64,000 nucleotides of DNA from Bacteroidales bacterium UBA4814 (GTDB lineage: Bacteria; Bacteroidota; Bacteroidia; Bacteroidales; UBA7960), in the NCBI GenBank assembly GCA_002402465.1, contig DHFW01000040.1, positions 1-64,000 on the forward strand, read 5' to 3'. Position numbers and translations under genes: made by a program. The notes under the pieces are model-generated. The model was not told the DNA's origin and made no database searches. It was given only the letters and a program-made list of their open reading frames with translations. Within the stretch, counting starts at the first letter, position 1. Each line of letters begins with the position of its first letter. Below, piece by piece: positions 41,238 to 50,380 of this stretch.

Positions 41238-44006
41238 TTAGGTGTCGTCTGGTTCGCTGCTTTCGATTTCCCTGAGTATCTGAGTTAGCACATGCATGAT
41301 CTTCCTTACGTCGCGATCGAGGACCAGCATGTGCCTGCGTATATCTCCAGGGTCCCTGGCTTTTTTTATCACATCCTGAAGTTCTTCAACATGGTTGGCC
41401 GTGCCGGCAAACCCCAGATAATGGAAACCGGGCTTAATGCGGTGCAATGCTTGGGCTGCGAGCTCGGTGTCTTCTTTTTCAATGTATTCGCTAACGCGTT
41501 CGAGGGTTGCGGGAATCTGCTTCATGAAATGCTGAATCATGGAGGTAGCAGCACCCGTATTGTCGTCGAATATTTCGCGCAGTGCGGCTTTTACCTCGCG
41601 CTTCATCTCCTTTATCTCGTAACCTTCGGTAAAAAGAGCCATGGTGGCTTCGTCCCGTCCTTCGGCCGGAAGTTCGAGCACCAGGTTGGTGTGGTCAACA
41701 ATTTTCTGGAAAAGCACGTCGGGCTCAGAAGGCTTGGTAACGAAATCATTCATACCTGCTTCACGCACCCTGGTGCGGGTTTCGTTGTTCACATCGGCGG
41801 TAAGGGCAATAACCGGCACCTGGTGGTCGATCACATCGGAAGAACGATCGCGAATGATCCGGGTAGCTTCAAAGCCATCCATCTCGGGCATGTGTACGTC
41901 CATCAGCACCAGGTCGTAAACTTCTGAAGAAAGCTTTTCAATGGCAATCCGTCCATTTTCAGCTATTTCCAGACTAGCGTTCCACTTCTTGAAGAACTGC
42001 TTCATGACAAACTGGTTCATACGGTCGTCTTCCACCAGCAAGATCTTCATGCCGCGGAGGTCTTTCACACCTTTCACGCCTTTGTCGGCAGCCACTTCCA
42101 TTTTCTTCTCGCTGATCTCCATGGGGAGTTCAAACCAGAAAGTTGATCCAATGCCTTCAATACTCTTAACGCCAATCTCGCCACCCTGGAGTTCAACCAG
42201 TTTCTTGCTAATGGAAAGACCAAGACCGGTTCCACCAAACTTGCGGAAGGTGTTTTCTTCGGCCTGTGTAAAGCTCTCGAAAATGCTCTGGCGCTTCTCT
42301 TCCGGGATGCCAATGCCGGTGTCAGAAACCGAGAACCTTAGGCGACACGTCTGTCCGCTGCGTTCCAGCATCTTTACATATACATCTATATGTCCTTCGG
42401 AGGTAAACTTTACGGCGTTGCCCAGCAGATTGAGCAGTATCTGACGCAGACGGCCTGCATCGGCCAAAACGGTTTGGGGCACGTTGGGGTTGATTCTAAC
42501 AGCCACCGGGATGCCTTTTTCGCGGGCTTTTAACTCAACCGCTTTGGTAGTTTCGTTTACAAGCTGCTCAAGATTGAAGTCTGTTTTGTCTAGGTTAACC
42601 TTTCCTTCTTCCAATTTGGAAAAATCGAGCACGTCGTTGATAATTCCCAGCAAGTGATCGCTCGAAAACTTAATGGATCGAAGATTTTCGGCAACCACCT
42701 CGTTAAGGCCTTCTTCCTGCATCAGCAAGTCGGCCAGACCAATAATGGCGTTAAGAGGGGTACGAATCTCGTGACTTACACTTGAAATGAAGCTCGATTT
42801 TGCTTTTGCAGCTTCCTCGGCAAGTTCCTTGGCTGCAATCAGCTCGGCTTCGCTTTTCTTGCGTTCGGTAATATCGCTGTGGGTGCAAAGTACTCTTACA
42901 GGCTTGGAATCTTCTGCAAAAACTACCGACAGCTTGGCTTGTATCCACTTAACGGAGCCATCTTTGCAAACCATTCGGTATTCGGTGTCACTGGCCGGCA
43001 CTTCGCCTTTTTTCAGTTTATCGAGCAACTCCCTGGCAAGGTCTTTGTCGGCTTCGTGCACCAGGTCTAGCCATGCTTCAAGGCTGTCTGCTACATCCGA
43101 TTCCTGGAAACCCAGCATTTCTTTCCATTGCGAGGAAAGAAAAAGCTCTGCAGTTTCGAGGTTGTAATCGGCAATGCCATCCTTGGTAGCCATCAAAAGC
43201 AGGGACTGGCGGTCATCGGCCTCCGTTTCTTTTTCATGGCTGCGCTGCTCCACCTTTTCGGTAATATCAGCAGCGGTGGCCAGGAAGGCAGGCTTGCCAT
43301 AGAAATCAATCAGGCGGGCCGAAAAGTCAACCCAAATTTCGCGGTTGTTTTTATTCTGCAAGCGGAATTCAAAATTTATTCCTGTATTTTTCCTGAGCAG
43401 GAACCAGTTTTCGGCATTGATGCCCGAAAGGCTGTCGGGGTGAATGAGCTGACAGATTTCCATCGAAAGAAGCTCTTGCTGGCTGTACCCACTCAGGCGC
43501 TCCATGGCGGGATTAACATATTCTACCTTGAGATCCTGAAAAATGATCATAGCCATGGGCGACTCATCAATGAGAGCCCTGAAGAAGGCTTCGCTGGTTT
43601 CAGCATCGCGCCTGGCTTTCGAAAGCCTGAGCATATACACGCCCAGGGCAATCAGAACGCCCAGCAGCAAGAGTAGGGCTACGGCATAATAAACCGTAAC
43701 CTTAATCGAAACCGGCTGGAATAACAGGCTGGTCAGCCTGAGCATGCTCAACCCGCTGAAACTGGCGGTGTGGCCCTGGAAACCCAAAGCCGCAAACTCC
43801 ATTGTTTTGCGGGGAGCAACATTCTCTTTGGCTGAGAAAAGAATGAAGTGCTTCTCAGAAAAAGGCTGGTGGAGTTCTGAAAAGCATTGTTGCTCGGTGT
43901 ATATCTTTATTCCTTCACTGCCGGATGGATGTATCGCGGGCAGGGGGGTAGAGAAGGTGAGGTATGTAAGTAGGCAACAAAAAAAAGAGAGTAGATTTTT
44001 TTTCAC
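41238..44006 (-). CDS. Hybrid sensor histidine kinase with PAS, receiver and Hpt
   Basis: A 922-residue membrane protein. Order: signal/first helix (1-25), a short periplasmic part, a transmembrane helix near 105-128, PAS 1 (ALIDESPMAMIIFQDL), PAC, PAS 2 with MVCKDGSVKWIQA, coiled coil, the kinase core with H box FISSVSHEIRTPLNAIIG and G boxes (GTGLGLSISKK), a receiver (VLMDVHMPEMDG), and a C-terminal Hpt domain (ALHRIKPGFHYLGF). All parts of an internal phosphorelay are present. It stands alone downstream of the SpoIIE operon; its target regulator is not obvious. Confidence 0.92.
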   Translation of the reverse strand: MKKNLLSFFCCLLTYLTFSTPLPAIHPSGSEGIKIYTEQQCFSELHQPFSEKHFILFSAKENVAPRKTMEFAALGFQGHTASFSGLSMLRLTSLLFQPVSIKVTVYYAVALLLLLGVLIALGVYMLRLSKARRDAETSEAFFRALIDESPMAMIIFQDLKVEYVNPAMERLSGYSQQELLSMEICQLIHPDSLSGINAENWFLLRKNTGINFEFRLQNKNNREIWVDFSARLIDFYGKPAFLATAADITEKVEQRSHEKETEADDRQSLLLMATKDGIADYNLETAELFLSSQWKEMLGFQESDVADSLEAWLDLVHEADKDLARELLDKLKKGEVPASDTEYRMVCKDGSVKWIQAKLSVVFAEDSKPVRVLCTHSDITERKKSEAELIAAKELAEEAAKAKSSFISSVSHEIRTPLNAIIGLADLLMQEEGLNEVVAENLRSIKFSSDHLLGIINDVLDFSKLEEGKVNLDKTDFNLEQLVNETTKAVELKAREKGIPVAVRINPNVPQTVLADAGRLRQILLNLLGNAVKFTSEGHIDVYVKMLERSGQTCRLRFSVSDTGIGIPEEKRQSIFESFTQAEENTFRKFGGTGLGLSISKKLVELQGGEIGVKSIEGIGSTFWFELPMEISEKKMEVAADKGVKGVKDLRGMKILLVEDDRMNQFVMKQFFKKWNASLEIAENGRIAIEKLSSEVYDLVLMDVHMPEMDGFEATRIIRDRSSDVIDHQVPVIALTADVNNETRTRVREAGMNDFVTKPSEPDVLFQKIVDHTNLVLELPAEGRDEATMALFTEGYEIKEMKREVKAALREIFDDNTGAATSMIQHFMKQIPATLERVSEYIEKEDTELAAQALHRIKPGFHYLGFAGTANHVEELQDVIKKARDPGDIRRHMLVLDRDVRKIMHVLTQILREIESSEPDDT

Positions 44007-44281
44007 GCAGTTTATTTAGTTATACATTCAATTCGCTTGTCGGACTGCCAAACTCAGGTTTGGCGTTGCAAATGTAAAACAAAAAATTCGTTTTTCAAAC
44101 AAAATAGTATGATATAAATCAATTTTTTGTAGATAAAAATTACCTATATATGTAAAAACCCTTATTTTCCAAGGGTTTACACGTATCAGTGCCTACGAAA
44201 AAACACGAATTTATTTTGAAATTTTTATTTAGACGGAAAAAATAAATAAATAAAATAAACATAATTTTGTTCTAACTATTT
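44007..44281. promoter_or_regulatory. Gap with palindrome upstream of the hybrid kinase
   Basis: AT-rich gap. GCCAAAC (44047-44053) and GTTTGGC (44058-44064) form a perfect 7-bp inverted repeat with a TCAG loop about 40 bp before the hybrid kinase start; it may be an operator. The rest shows no gene and no clear terminator for the SpoIIE gene. Confidence 0.4.
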
Positions 44282-45466
44282 CTAAATGAATTGAATGTTA
44301 ATTTCCTTCAAAAACTTGCTTTCGAGAATTTTGGCGATTTTTTTGATTACTGTGCGTCTGATTTCGAGTTCGACGGGCAAATTTGGGTCTTGGTGGGCCA
44401 CATTAATGGCAGTGCCGATCCAGAAATATATGGTATCGCTTTCCAGAAACATTTTTACAATAGAGTCGGCCGGTCCCTTGTCCAGGTCGGTGCGCGGACT
44501 GAATTTTTCCAGAATTTCAGAAACCTTACTCAGGGTAAGAATACCTTCGGTAACCAGGTCGATGCCTTCCATATAAGAAATGGGCGGCAGTTCAGGATCG
44601 TCGAAATCGAGCGTATCTTTAATGGGTATTCCAAGTTCGCGTGAAATAATGTCGGCGGTAGTGCCCCCGCAAAGGATTTTTTTGCCGTTGAAGTTTTTTA
44701 CAATTTCAGCCAATTCCTGGTCTTTTCCCTGATCGAAGGGCGGGCCCGAGCACAACAATAACTGCCTGGGTTCCCTGAAGTAAATAACAGCGGCACTCAT
44801 ATCGTCCTTGGCCTGGTAGTTGTCGTTGCTGTGGGCTTTGTTTACGATACGCCCGGCCAGTTTAGCTGCCGACAATTCGGGCTTTTCGCTTATGCTGTCT
44901 ATGACCTGCTGCTGTACATTTTCGAGCCCCCAGCCCAGCAGGTATTTGCCTTTGCCCAAGCCCGACTGTGTAATGCCATCACTCATTATTATTATACGGT
45001 CTTCTTTCTGGGCTTCGAAGGAACAGGCCTTGATTTCTTTTCCGGCATTGTTTTCCGATTCAAGCACCAAGTATTCCCAATCGGGCTTAAACAATTCATT
45101 GCCGCGTAACACAATGGGATCGGGGTTGTCGTAATTAATAATGGTAGTCTGGCCCGACTCCTCAATATCAACAATTGTAAAAGTGGCATAGCTGATTTTT
45201 CGCTCGCTGCAAACCGGAAGGGTATTCATGATGATCTCTGCGATCTTACGGGCATCTTTGTGTTCCTTGGTAAAGTTTAACCCCATAGTGGCGGTGAGGG
45301 TAGCCAGCAGGTTGGCCTTAACACCATGACCCATGCCATCGGAAAGGACCACCACTGTGCGGTTTTCTTCCTTCACCTTTTGCGACACAAACACGTCGCC
45401 ACAGATGCGCTCGCCGGCATGGCTTTTCTGAAACGATCCCACCTCAATATAAAAAAGGTCTTTCAT
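44282..45466 (-). CDS. SpoIIE-type serine phosphatase (PP2C fold)
   Basis: A 394-residue cytoplasmic phosphatase. The SpoIIE/PP2C domain (about 20-230) has the metal aspartates in VVVLSDGMGHGVKANLL, IIIMSDGITQSGLG and NYQAKDDMSAAVIYF. The C-terminal ~160 residues (LLLCSGPPFDQGKDQEL, then LCGGTTADIISRELGIPI) match the extension found in phosphatases linked to sensory [FeFe] hydrogenases. It is encoded 8 bp downstream of the sensory hydrogenase gene and is the third gene of the minus-strand operon. I infer that the sensor controls its activity; the protein it dephosphorylates is not known. Confidence 0.9.
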   Translation of the reverse strand: MKDLFYIEVGSFQKSHAGERICGDVFVSQKVKEENRTVVVLSDGMGHGVKANLLATLTATMGLNFTKEHKDARKIAEIIMNTLPVCSERKISYATFTIVDIEESGQTTIINYDNPDPIVLRGNELFKPDWEYLVLESENNAGKEIKACSFEAQKEDRIIIMSDGITQSGLGKGKYLLGWGLENVQQQVIDSISEKPELSAAKLAGRIVNKAHSNDNYQAKDDMSAAVIYFREPRQLLLCSGPPFDQGKDQELAEIVKNFNGKKILCGGTTADIISRELGIPIKDTLDFDDPELPPISYMEGIDLVTEGILTLSKVSEILEKFSPRTDLDKGPADSIVKMFLESDTIYFWIGTAINVAHQDPNLPVELEIRRTVIKKIAKILESKFLKEINIQFI

Positions 45467-45474
45467 AATCCGTT

Positions 45475-47325
45475 TCAGGGTTTTTTAATTTTCTGATAGG
45501 TTTCTATGATCGAGTTAAGCATCTTTTCGGTGGTGCTGGCCCCTTCGCCCAGCAAAAAGGCAATGTTCTGCACCATCTTCAGGTTTTCGTCGATGACCTC
45601 GGTTACGCGGTTAATGATTTCTTCCTGCCTTACCTCGGCCACATACATATCGCGAAATACCCCACCCACAATTTTGTTTGGTTTTAGAGAATACACGCTG
45701 ATGTTGAGCAAACTGTCGTCATGATTCACGTCTTTACCCACCACATTCTCGTCGTTTTCGAGCACGTAGGTAAACAAGTTATAAATAGGATAGGGGAGCA
45801 GGGTCTTTAAATCGGCTCCCACCAGTCCAGGAATTACTTCGTTAATCATTTCGGCATCTTCGCCCAGCACCTTCACAAAACTCTGGTTTGATTCAATGAT
45901 TTTCAGTTTGTCGTCCACAATAACGGCGGCAGAGGGCAGGTTTTGCAGCAGGGCAGAAATGGTTTCAGTTTCCTGCTTAATTTTCTGGTTTTCCGTTTTC
46001 AGCGCTTTTTCCAGTTCCTGCAGGCTTTCGGTTTGTTTCTTCAGCTTCTCGTTGTTGCTTTTCAGGGTTTTAATGTAGTCGTTTTTGCTCTTTAGCGAGA
46101 AGGTCTGACACATTTCGGGCTTGCTGAGGCCTTGGCTAATGGAGATGGCAAAATCGCGACAACTTTTGTACCCGCATGCACTGCAAGAGGCCCTGTCTTC
46201 CAGGTCCTTGCCAAGACTTTTCATGATTTCTTCAATGCGGTCCTGGCTGGGCACGAGAAGGCGCTGGTCGTCTTTTACAAAGCTGCGCGACAGGTCGAGC
46301 GACGAAAAACGATTCATGTCCTTTTCCCAGCGCTCGGGGTCAAAATCTTTGAGGCGCTTGTTGGCATAAGCCACCACCATCGACCGGCGCAAAAACTTGT
46401 GAGAGCGGTCGGTGGTGCCTGGCCCCATAAGGCAACCCTGGTCGTAGAAAAGGCTGAAGTGCTTTTTAATGGTTTCGGTGTTTTGGCTGAATTCTTCCAC
46501 CGCTTGCTGCATATTCTCCTTGCCGCTGGCCGAAATAGTGGATCCCGTGAGCAAATCGGTGCTTATGTCGGCAGCATACACTATGCCGCTGGGCAGCGGA
46601 TACAGGGAGCCCAAATTACCAATGGGCGGATCAAAGTCAGAATATTCAACCTTGCCTTCCTTGATATCAAAGCGCTCAAAAAGCTGACGAAGCTCCCTGA
46701 AAGTCAGCACTGCATCCACTCGTCCGTCGTCGTCAAACAGGCTGGCTTCGTGTTTTGCCGAGAGGCAGGGGCCAAAGCAAACCACCTTAATGTCGCTGCC
46801 AAAAGATTTACGCGCCACCTTGGCGGTAGCCGTCATAGGTGTAACAATGGGCGCCAGGTTATCGGTGAGTTCGGGGTAGTACTTTTCTACAAAAGAAACC
46901 AGGCTGGGGCAGTTGGCTCCCATGTAATACTTGCCCCTGAAGTTTTCGAGCAGTTCCTTGTATTTTCGTGCCACCAGGTCGACTCCAAACGAGATTTCGC
47001 TCACGTAATCGAAACCCAGCTTGCGGATCATTTCCACAAATTTGCGGTAATCCTGTATATCCGGAAACTCGCCGCTAATGGTAGGATCAACAATGGCCGC
47101 AACCTTTTCTTCGGCCGCCAGTAATTCTATGGCCTTGTCGAGCTCACTCAGGTGCGACACGGCGTTGGAGCCGCACACCGACAGGCAACTGCCGCAACCA
47201 ATACAGCGATCGTGATTTATCACCGGCTTGCCATCGCCTCGGGCCGAAATAGCTTTTACCGGGCAGGTTCGCACGCAGGCATAAGACTGGGTGCAAAGGC
47301 TGTGGTCTATTTTTATGATTTGCAT
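45475..47325 (-). CDS. Sensory [FeFe]-hydrogenase-like protein with PAS domain
   Basis: 616 residues: two ferredoxin-type cluster motifs, the hydrogenase large-subunit core (about 75-340), a CSACGYKSC 4Fe-4S domain near 385, a coiled coil and a PAS domain (SAAVIVDDKLKIIESNQ). It matches phosphatase-linked group C sensory hydrogenases. H-cluster residues are altered. The proton-relay Cys is Asn 138 (ANCPS, ligand Cys 139 kept); GPCLSAKHEA keeps its Cys; in the third motif the first Cys is Tyr 294 (YDQGC) while the second remains. The first ferredoxin motif has Ser 14 for the second Cys (CTQSYAC). At least two clusters are therefore atypical. It sits between a small ferredoxin gene and spoIIE. 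Confidence 0.9.
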   Translation of the reverse strand: MQIIKIDHSLCTQSYACVRTCPVKAISARGDGKPVINHDRCIGCGSCLSVCGSNAVSHLSELDKAIELLAAEEKVAAIVDPTISGEFPDIQDYRKFVEMIRKLGFDYVSEISFGVDLVARKYKELLENFRGKYYMGANCPSLVSFVEKYYPELTDNLAPIVTPMTATAKVARKSFGSDIKVVCFGPCLSAKHEASLFDDDGRVDAVLTFRELRQLFERFDIKEGKVEYSDFDPPIGNLGSLYPLPSGIVYAADISTDLLTGSTISASGKENMQQAVEEFSQNTETIKKHFSLFYDQGCLMGPGTTDRSHKFLRRSMVVAYANKRLKDFDPERWEKDMNRFSSLDLSRSFVKDDQRLLVPSQDRIEEIMKSLGKDLEDRASCSACGYKSCRDFAISISQGLSKPEMCQTFSLKSKNDYIKTLKSNNEKLKKQTESLQELEKALKTENQKIKQETETISALLQNLPSAAVIVDDKLKIIESNQSFVKVLGEDAEMINEVIPGLVGADLKTLLPYPIYNLFTYVLENDENVVGKDVNHDDSLLNISVYSLKPNKIVGGVFRDMYVAEVRQEEIINRVTEVIDENLKMVQNIAFLLGEGASTTEKMLNSIIETYQKIKKP

Positions 47326-47382
47326 AATTCCCGTTTCTTAAATGCTATACTTTTTGTTCTGTGGGCATCAAAGCCACTGGGC

Positions 47383-47637
47383 TTACCGCGACTCAAAAAA
47401 TTGGTCCAGGATATTGATTACATTGCTTTCAGTTACCTGGGTAAACTGGGTATCGTTTAACTTAAGCATGGGGCCATGCTCGCACTGCCCAAAACAATGA
47501 GAACCCCTGAAAATAACCTGATGATGGCGACCGGTCTCTTTTAAATATTCCTGAATAAGCTGAAGTGTTTTTTTGTTGCCGCGCGAAAAGCAACTGCTTC
47601 CCATGCAAATGGTTATTTCAATATCATGATCTTCCAT
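47383..47637 (-). CDS. Thioredoxin-like [2Fe-2S] ferredoxin
   Basis: An 84-residue ferredoxin of the thioredoxin-like (NuoE C-domain) type. The four cluster cysteines occur as ICMGSSC near the N-terminus and SHCFGQC near residue 50, the expected CX4-5C...CX3C pattern. It probably shuttles electrons between the hydrogenase complex and the sensory protein encoded next. It is the first gene of the minus-strand operon, with a TAATTTTG -7 box and an inverted repeat upstream, divergent from hydCBA. Confidence 0.9.
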   Translation of the reverse strand: MEDHDIEITICMGSSCFSRGNKKTLQLIQEYLKETGRHHQVIFRGSHCFGQCEHGPMLKLNDTQFTQVTESNVINILDQFFESR

Positions 47638-47656
47638 GACTGCCTAGCCAAGATTA

Positions 47657-47687
47657 TTTTGTTGTACATCAATGAATAACAAAATTA
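47657..47687 (-). promoter_or_regulatory. Promoter and inverted repeat of the sensor/phosphatase operon
   Basis: On the minus strand TAATTTTG (47687-47680) fits the TAnnTTTG -7 consensus. TTTTGTT (47657-47663, plus strand) and AACAAAA (47678-47684) are inverted around the expected start site and could be an operator. The leader to the ferredoxin start is about 35 nt. Confidence 0.45.
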
Positions 47688-47902
47688 CTGATTCCTTTTG
47701 AATAAAAAGTTACTAACCTAACATCTCTGGCTTTTTTAAGCTAATTACGATTTAATCTAAATAATAATAAGCGCATAAAAGCCTGTTTAAAACGGTTTTG
47801 CATTAACTTAAAATCCTTTTTCTTGCTGCATAATGCTGCGAAAAGAGAAGCATAATTCATTGAGATAGCAATAATTAAACAAAAATTTCTTCTATTATTC
47901 CA

Positions 47903-47910
47903 TAGATTTG
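47903..47910 (+). promoter_or_regulatory. -7 promoter element of the hyd operon
   Basis: TAGATTTG is an exact TAnnTTTG match, 35 bp upstream of hydC. Transcription should start near 47916-47918, immediately beside the Rex-like box. A good -33 TTTG is not visible, so the promoter may need help. Confidence 0.55.
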
Positions 47911-47917
47911 TTTATTA

Positions 47918-47935
47918 TTGTGAAAAAAATTACAA
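47918..47935. promoter_or_regulatory. Rex-like operator
   Basis: TTGTGAA, four A, then ATTACAA. The first half is a perfect Rex half site, and the second matches TTCACAA at five of seven positions, with the right 4-bp spacing. It overlaps the predicted transcription start of hydC, where bound Rex would block RNA polymerase at low NADH. rex itself is the seventh gene of the operon. Confidence 0.55.
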
Positions 47936-47945
47936 CTTACAATTC

Positions 47946-48425
47946 ATGCAGCCTTCTATAGAACCAATCCTTGAGAAATTCCCTAATAAACAGCGGGAAG
48001 ATCTGATACCTCTGCTGCAAAAGATACAGGATGAGTTCGGCTTTCTGTCGGAAGAAATCATCACCCGGGTGGGGGCTTATTTGTCAATTTCTGTGAACAA
48101 AATTTACGGGGTGGCAACCTTTTACGATAACTTTCGTTTCGGGCCGGTGGGTCGTTACCACATCAGGCTTTGCCAGGGTACGGCTTGCCATGTGGCAGGG
48201 TCAACCACCCTTCTGCAGGAACTCGAAAAGCAACTGAAGATCAAATCGGGCGAAACTGACAAGGAAGGCCTGTTCAGCCTCGAGGTGGTTTCGTGTGTGG
48301 GAGCCTGCGGCCTGGCTCCACTCATCGAGATCAACGGCGAGTATTTTACGGGCCTGACCCTGTCAAAACTTACTGATATTTTAAACTCCATCCGAGAAAA
48401 AGACCAGACCGTTTATGAAAGCTAA
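47946..48425 (+). CDS. hydC: NAD-linked [FeFe] hydrogenase subunit HydC (NuoE-like)
   Basis: A 159-residue NuoE-type subunit with an N-terminal helical domain (PILEKFPNKQREDLIPLLQK) and a thioredoxin-like [2Fe-2S] domain whose four Cys lie in LCQGTACHVAGS and SCVGACGLAP. In trimeric bifurcating hydrogenases HydC carries electrons near the flavin subunit. It is the first gene of the operon, and its end overlaps hydB by 11 bp, indicating translational coupling. Confidence 0.94.
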   Translation: MQPSIEPILEKFPNKQREDLIPLLQKIQDEFGFLSEEIITRVGAYLSISVNKIYGVATFYDNFRFGPVGRYHIRLCQGTACHVAGSTTLLQELEKQLKIKSGETDKEGLFSLEVVSCVGACGLAPLIEINGEYFTGLTLSKLTDILNSIREKDQTVYES

Positions 48426-50364
48426 AACAGCAGAAGAGTTAAAGCAGTTTCTTGTAAGGCAGGTATTGCTGAACCCACGCCGCCTTGACCTTCCACAGCT
48501 GGATAAGGAGCTTTCGTATATCAGCCGCGAAAGGGTCAGCAAGCCGGTAATTTACGTGGGTATGGGAACCTGTGGCCGCATTGCCGGGGCGGGCAAAACT
48601 TTCAGCGCCATTCGCGAATATCTCGACGATCACGGAATGGATGTGGACCTGGTGGAGGGAGGCTGTGTGGGGCTGTGCAGCGCCGAACCCATAGTAGATG
48701 TGCAGCTACCCGGCAAGGCCCGCATCTCCTTCGGCATGGTGTATCACGACCAGGTGCAGCAACTGCTCGATGAGATCATGAACCATAACCTGCCCGATGC
48801 AACCATTATTGGACAGTACGGAAACGACATTTCTCAGTTGTGGGAAGACGTGCGCCAGATTGAAGAACACCCGTTCTTTGCCGGGCAAAAAAGGGTGCTG
48901 CTCGACAACTGCGGTCTGATTGACCCGGTTTCAGTGGAAGAATACATTGCCCGTGGCGGCTACTGGGCTTTTGCCGATACCATTTCAAAGCATACCCCGG
49001 CCACGGTGTGCCAGATTGTGGAAGACAGCGGCCTGGCCGGCAGGGGCGGAGGAGGCTATCCCGCCGGAAAAAAATGGACCAACGCCCTGAAAACCATCTC
49101 CGATCAGAAGTTTCTGGTTTGCAATGCTGTGGAAAGCGACCCCGGCAGTTACATGAATCGCGTGATAATTGAAAGCAACCCGCACCGCCTCATCGAGGCC
49201 ATTCTCATTGCCGCATATGCCATTGGCGCCACCCGCAGCTTTATTTTTATTCGCAAGGAGTTTACCCTGGCCATCGAACGCATTGAAAAGGCCATTGAAA
49301 ACGCCCGAAATTACGGCCTGCTGGGCCACCATATCTTCGACTCGGGCGTAAACATCGACATTATCGTCAAGCAAGGTGCAAGAGCTTTTGTGTGCGGGGA
49401 AGAAACCGCCCTCAACAACAGCATCGAAGGAAAAAGGGCCATGCCCGAATCCAAACCACCCTATCCCTCCGAAAAAGGCCTCTGGAAGAAGCCAACCATT
49501 GTCAACAATGTGGAAACCTTGTTTAATATTCCGCTTATAATAAAAAACGGCCCCGACTGGTACAAAAGCATTGGCAGTGAAAAAAGCAAGGGCACCAAAC
49601 TCTTTACCCTTTCGGGGAAAATAAGGCACAGCGGAACGGCAGAGGTAGAAATGGGTCAGAGCTTTCGCGATATTGTCTGGAAAATCGGCGGCGGCATTCC
49701 CAACGGAAAAAAGTTCAAGGCCATAGTTCTGGGAATCAACTCTGGCAACTATGTTATTGAAGAAACCCTTGACACAAAAGTTGATTTCGAGGAGCTTCGA
49801 AACATTGGCACTTCACTGGGAAGTGGCGGTTTTGTGGTGGTTGACGAAACCATTTGTATGGTAGATCTTGCCAAGTTCTTTACCAATTTCTTTAAAAAGG
49901 AAAGTTGCGGCAAATGCATCCCCTGTCGCGAAGGTACGGCCCGCATGTTAGAGATCATGGAAATAGCCACCCAGCGGCCCGGGAAAAACAACAACTTCCA
50001 GACCCTGGAGCGTTTCAAGGGCGTGATGCAGTTGCGTGGCCTGGCATCAGTAATTAAGGACAGCTCGCTATGTGCCCTGGGCAAATCGGCACCCAATGCC
50101 ATCCTCAACACTTTGAGAAATTTCAAAAGCGAGTTCGATGCCCACATTTTCGAGCGCAAATGCCCTGCCAACGTGTGCCGCGACTTGCGTGTCTTTCTTA
50201 TTGATGTGGAGAATTGCACCGGCTGCACAGCCTGCTACAAAAAATGCCCCGTCGACGCCATTATCGGCTCTGCTCGCCACCCGCACTTTATCGTGGAAGA
50301 TAAATGCACTGGTTGCGGCCTGTGCTACGATGCCTGCAAATTTAACGCAGTATTAATACAATAA
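48415..50364 (+). CDS. hydB: NAD-linked [FeFe] hydrogenase flavin subunit HydB (NuoF-like)
   Basis: A 649-residue NuoF-type subunit that binds FMN and NAD(H). Domains in order: an N-terminal thioredoxin-like [2Fe-2S] domain (GTCGRIAGAG and GGCVGLCSAEP), the flavin/NAD domain (SGLAGRGGGGYPAGKKW, CNAVESDPGSYMNR, ARAFVCGEETALNNSIEG), the SLBB region, the NuoF 4Fe-4S site (ESCGKCIPCREGT), and two C-terminal ferredoxin clusters (NCTGCTACYKKCPVDA, KCTGCGLCYDACK). The extra N- and C-terminal domains are the mark of HydB against plain NuoF. Overlap with hydC and a 16-bp gap to hydA support one complex. Confidence 0.95.
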   Translation: MKAKTAEELKQFLVRQVLLNPRRLDLPQLDKELSYISRERVSKPVIYVGMGTCGRIAGAGKTFSAIREYLDDHGMDVDLVEGGCVGLCSAEPIVDVQLPGKARISFGMVYHDQVQQLLDEIMNHNLPDATIIGQYGNDISQLWEDVRQIEEHPFFAGQKRVLLDNCGLIDPVSVEEYIARGGYWAFADTISKHTPATVCQIVEDSGLAGRGGGGYPAGKKWTNALKTISDQKFLVCNAVESDPGSYMNRVIIESNPHRLIEAILIAAYAIGATRSFIFIRKEFTLAIERIEKAIENARNYGLLGHHIFDSGVNIDIIVKQGARAFVCGEETALNNSIEGKRAMPESKPPYPSEKGLWKKPTIVNNVETLFNIPLIIKNGPDWYKSIGSEKSKGTKLFTLSGKIRHSGTAEVEMGQSFRDIVWKIGGGIPNGKKFKAIVLGINSGNYVIEETLDTKVDFEELRNIGTSLGSGGFVVVDETICMVDLAKFFTNFFKKESCGKCIPCREGTARMLEIMEIATQRPGKNNNFQTLERFKGVMQLRGLASVIKDSSLCALGKSAPNAILNTLRNFKSEFDAHIFERKCPANVCRDLRVFLIDVENCTGCTACYKKCPVDAIIGSARHPHFIVEDKCTGCGLCYDACKFNAVLIQ

Positions 50365-50380
50365 GCACAAAGCGTATTCT

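Noticed and set aside
44047..44075. Sigma-54 promoter for the hybrid kinase on the minus strand
   Set aside because: TTTGGC is followed by AAGC at N11 instead of the strict N10 spacing.
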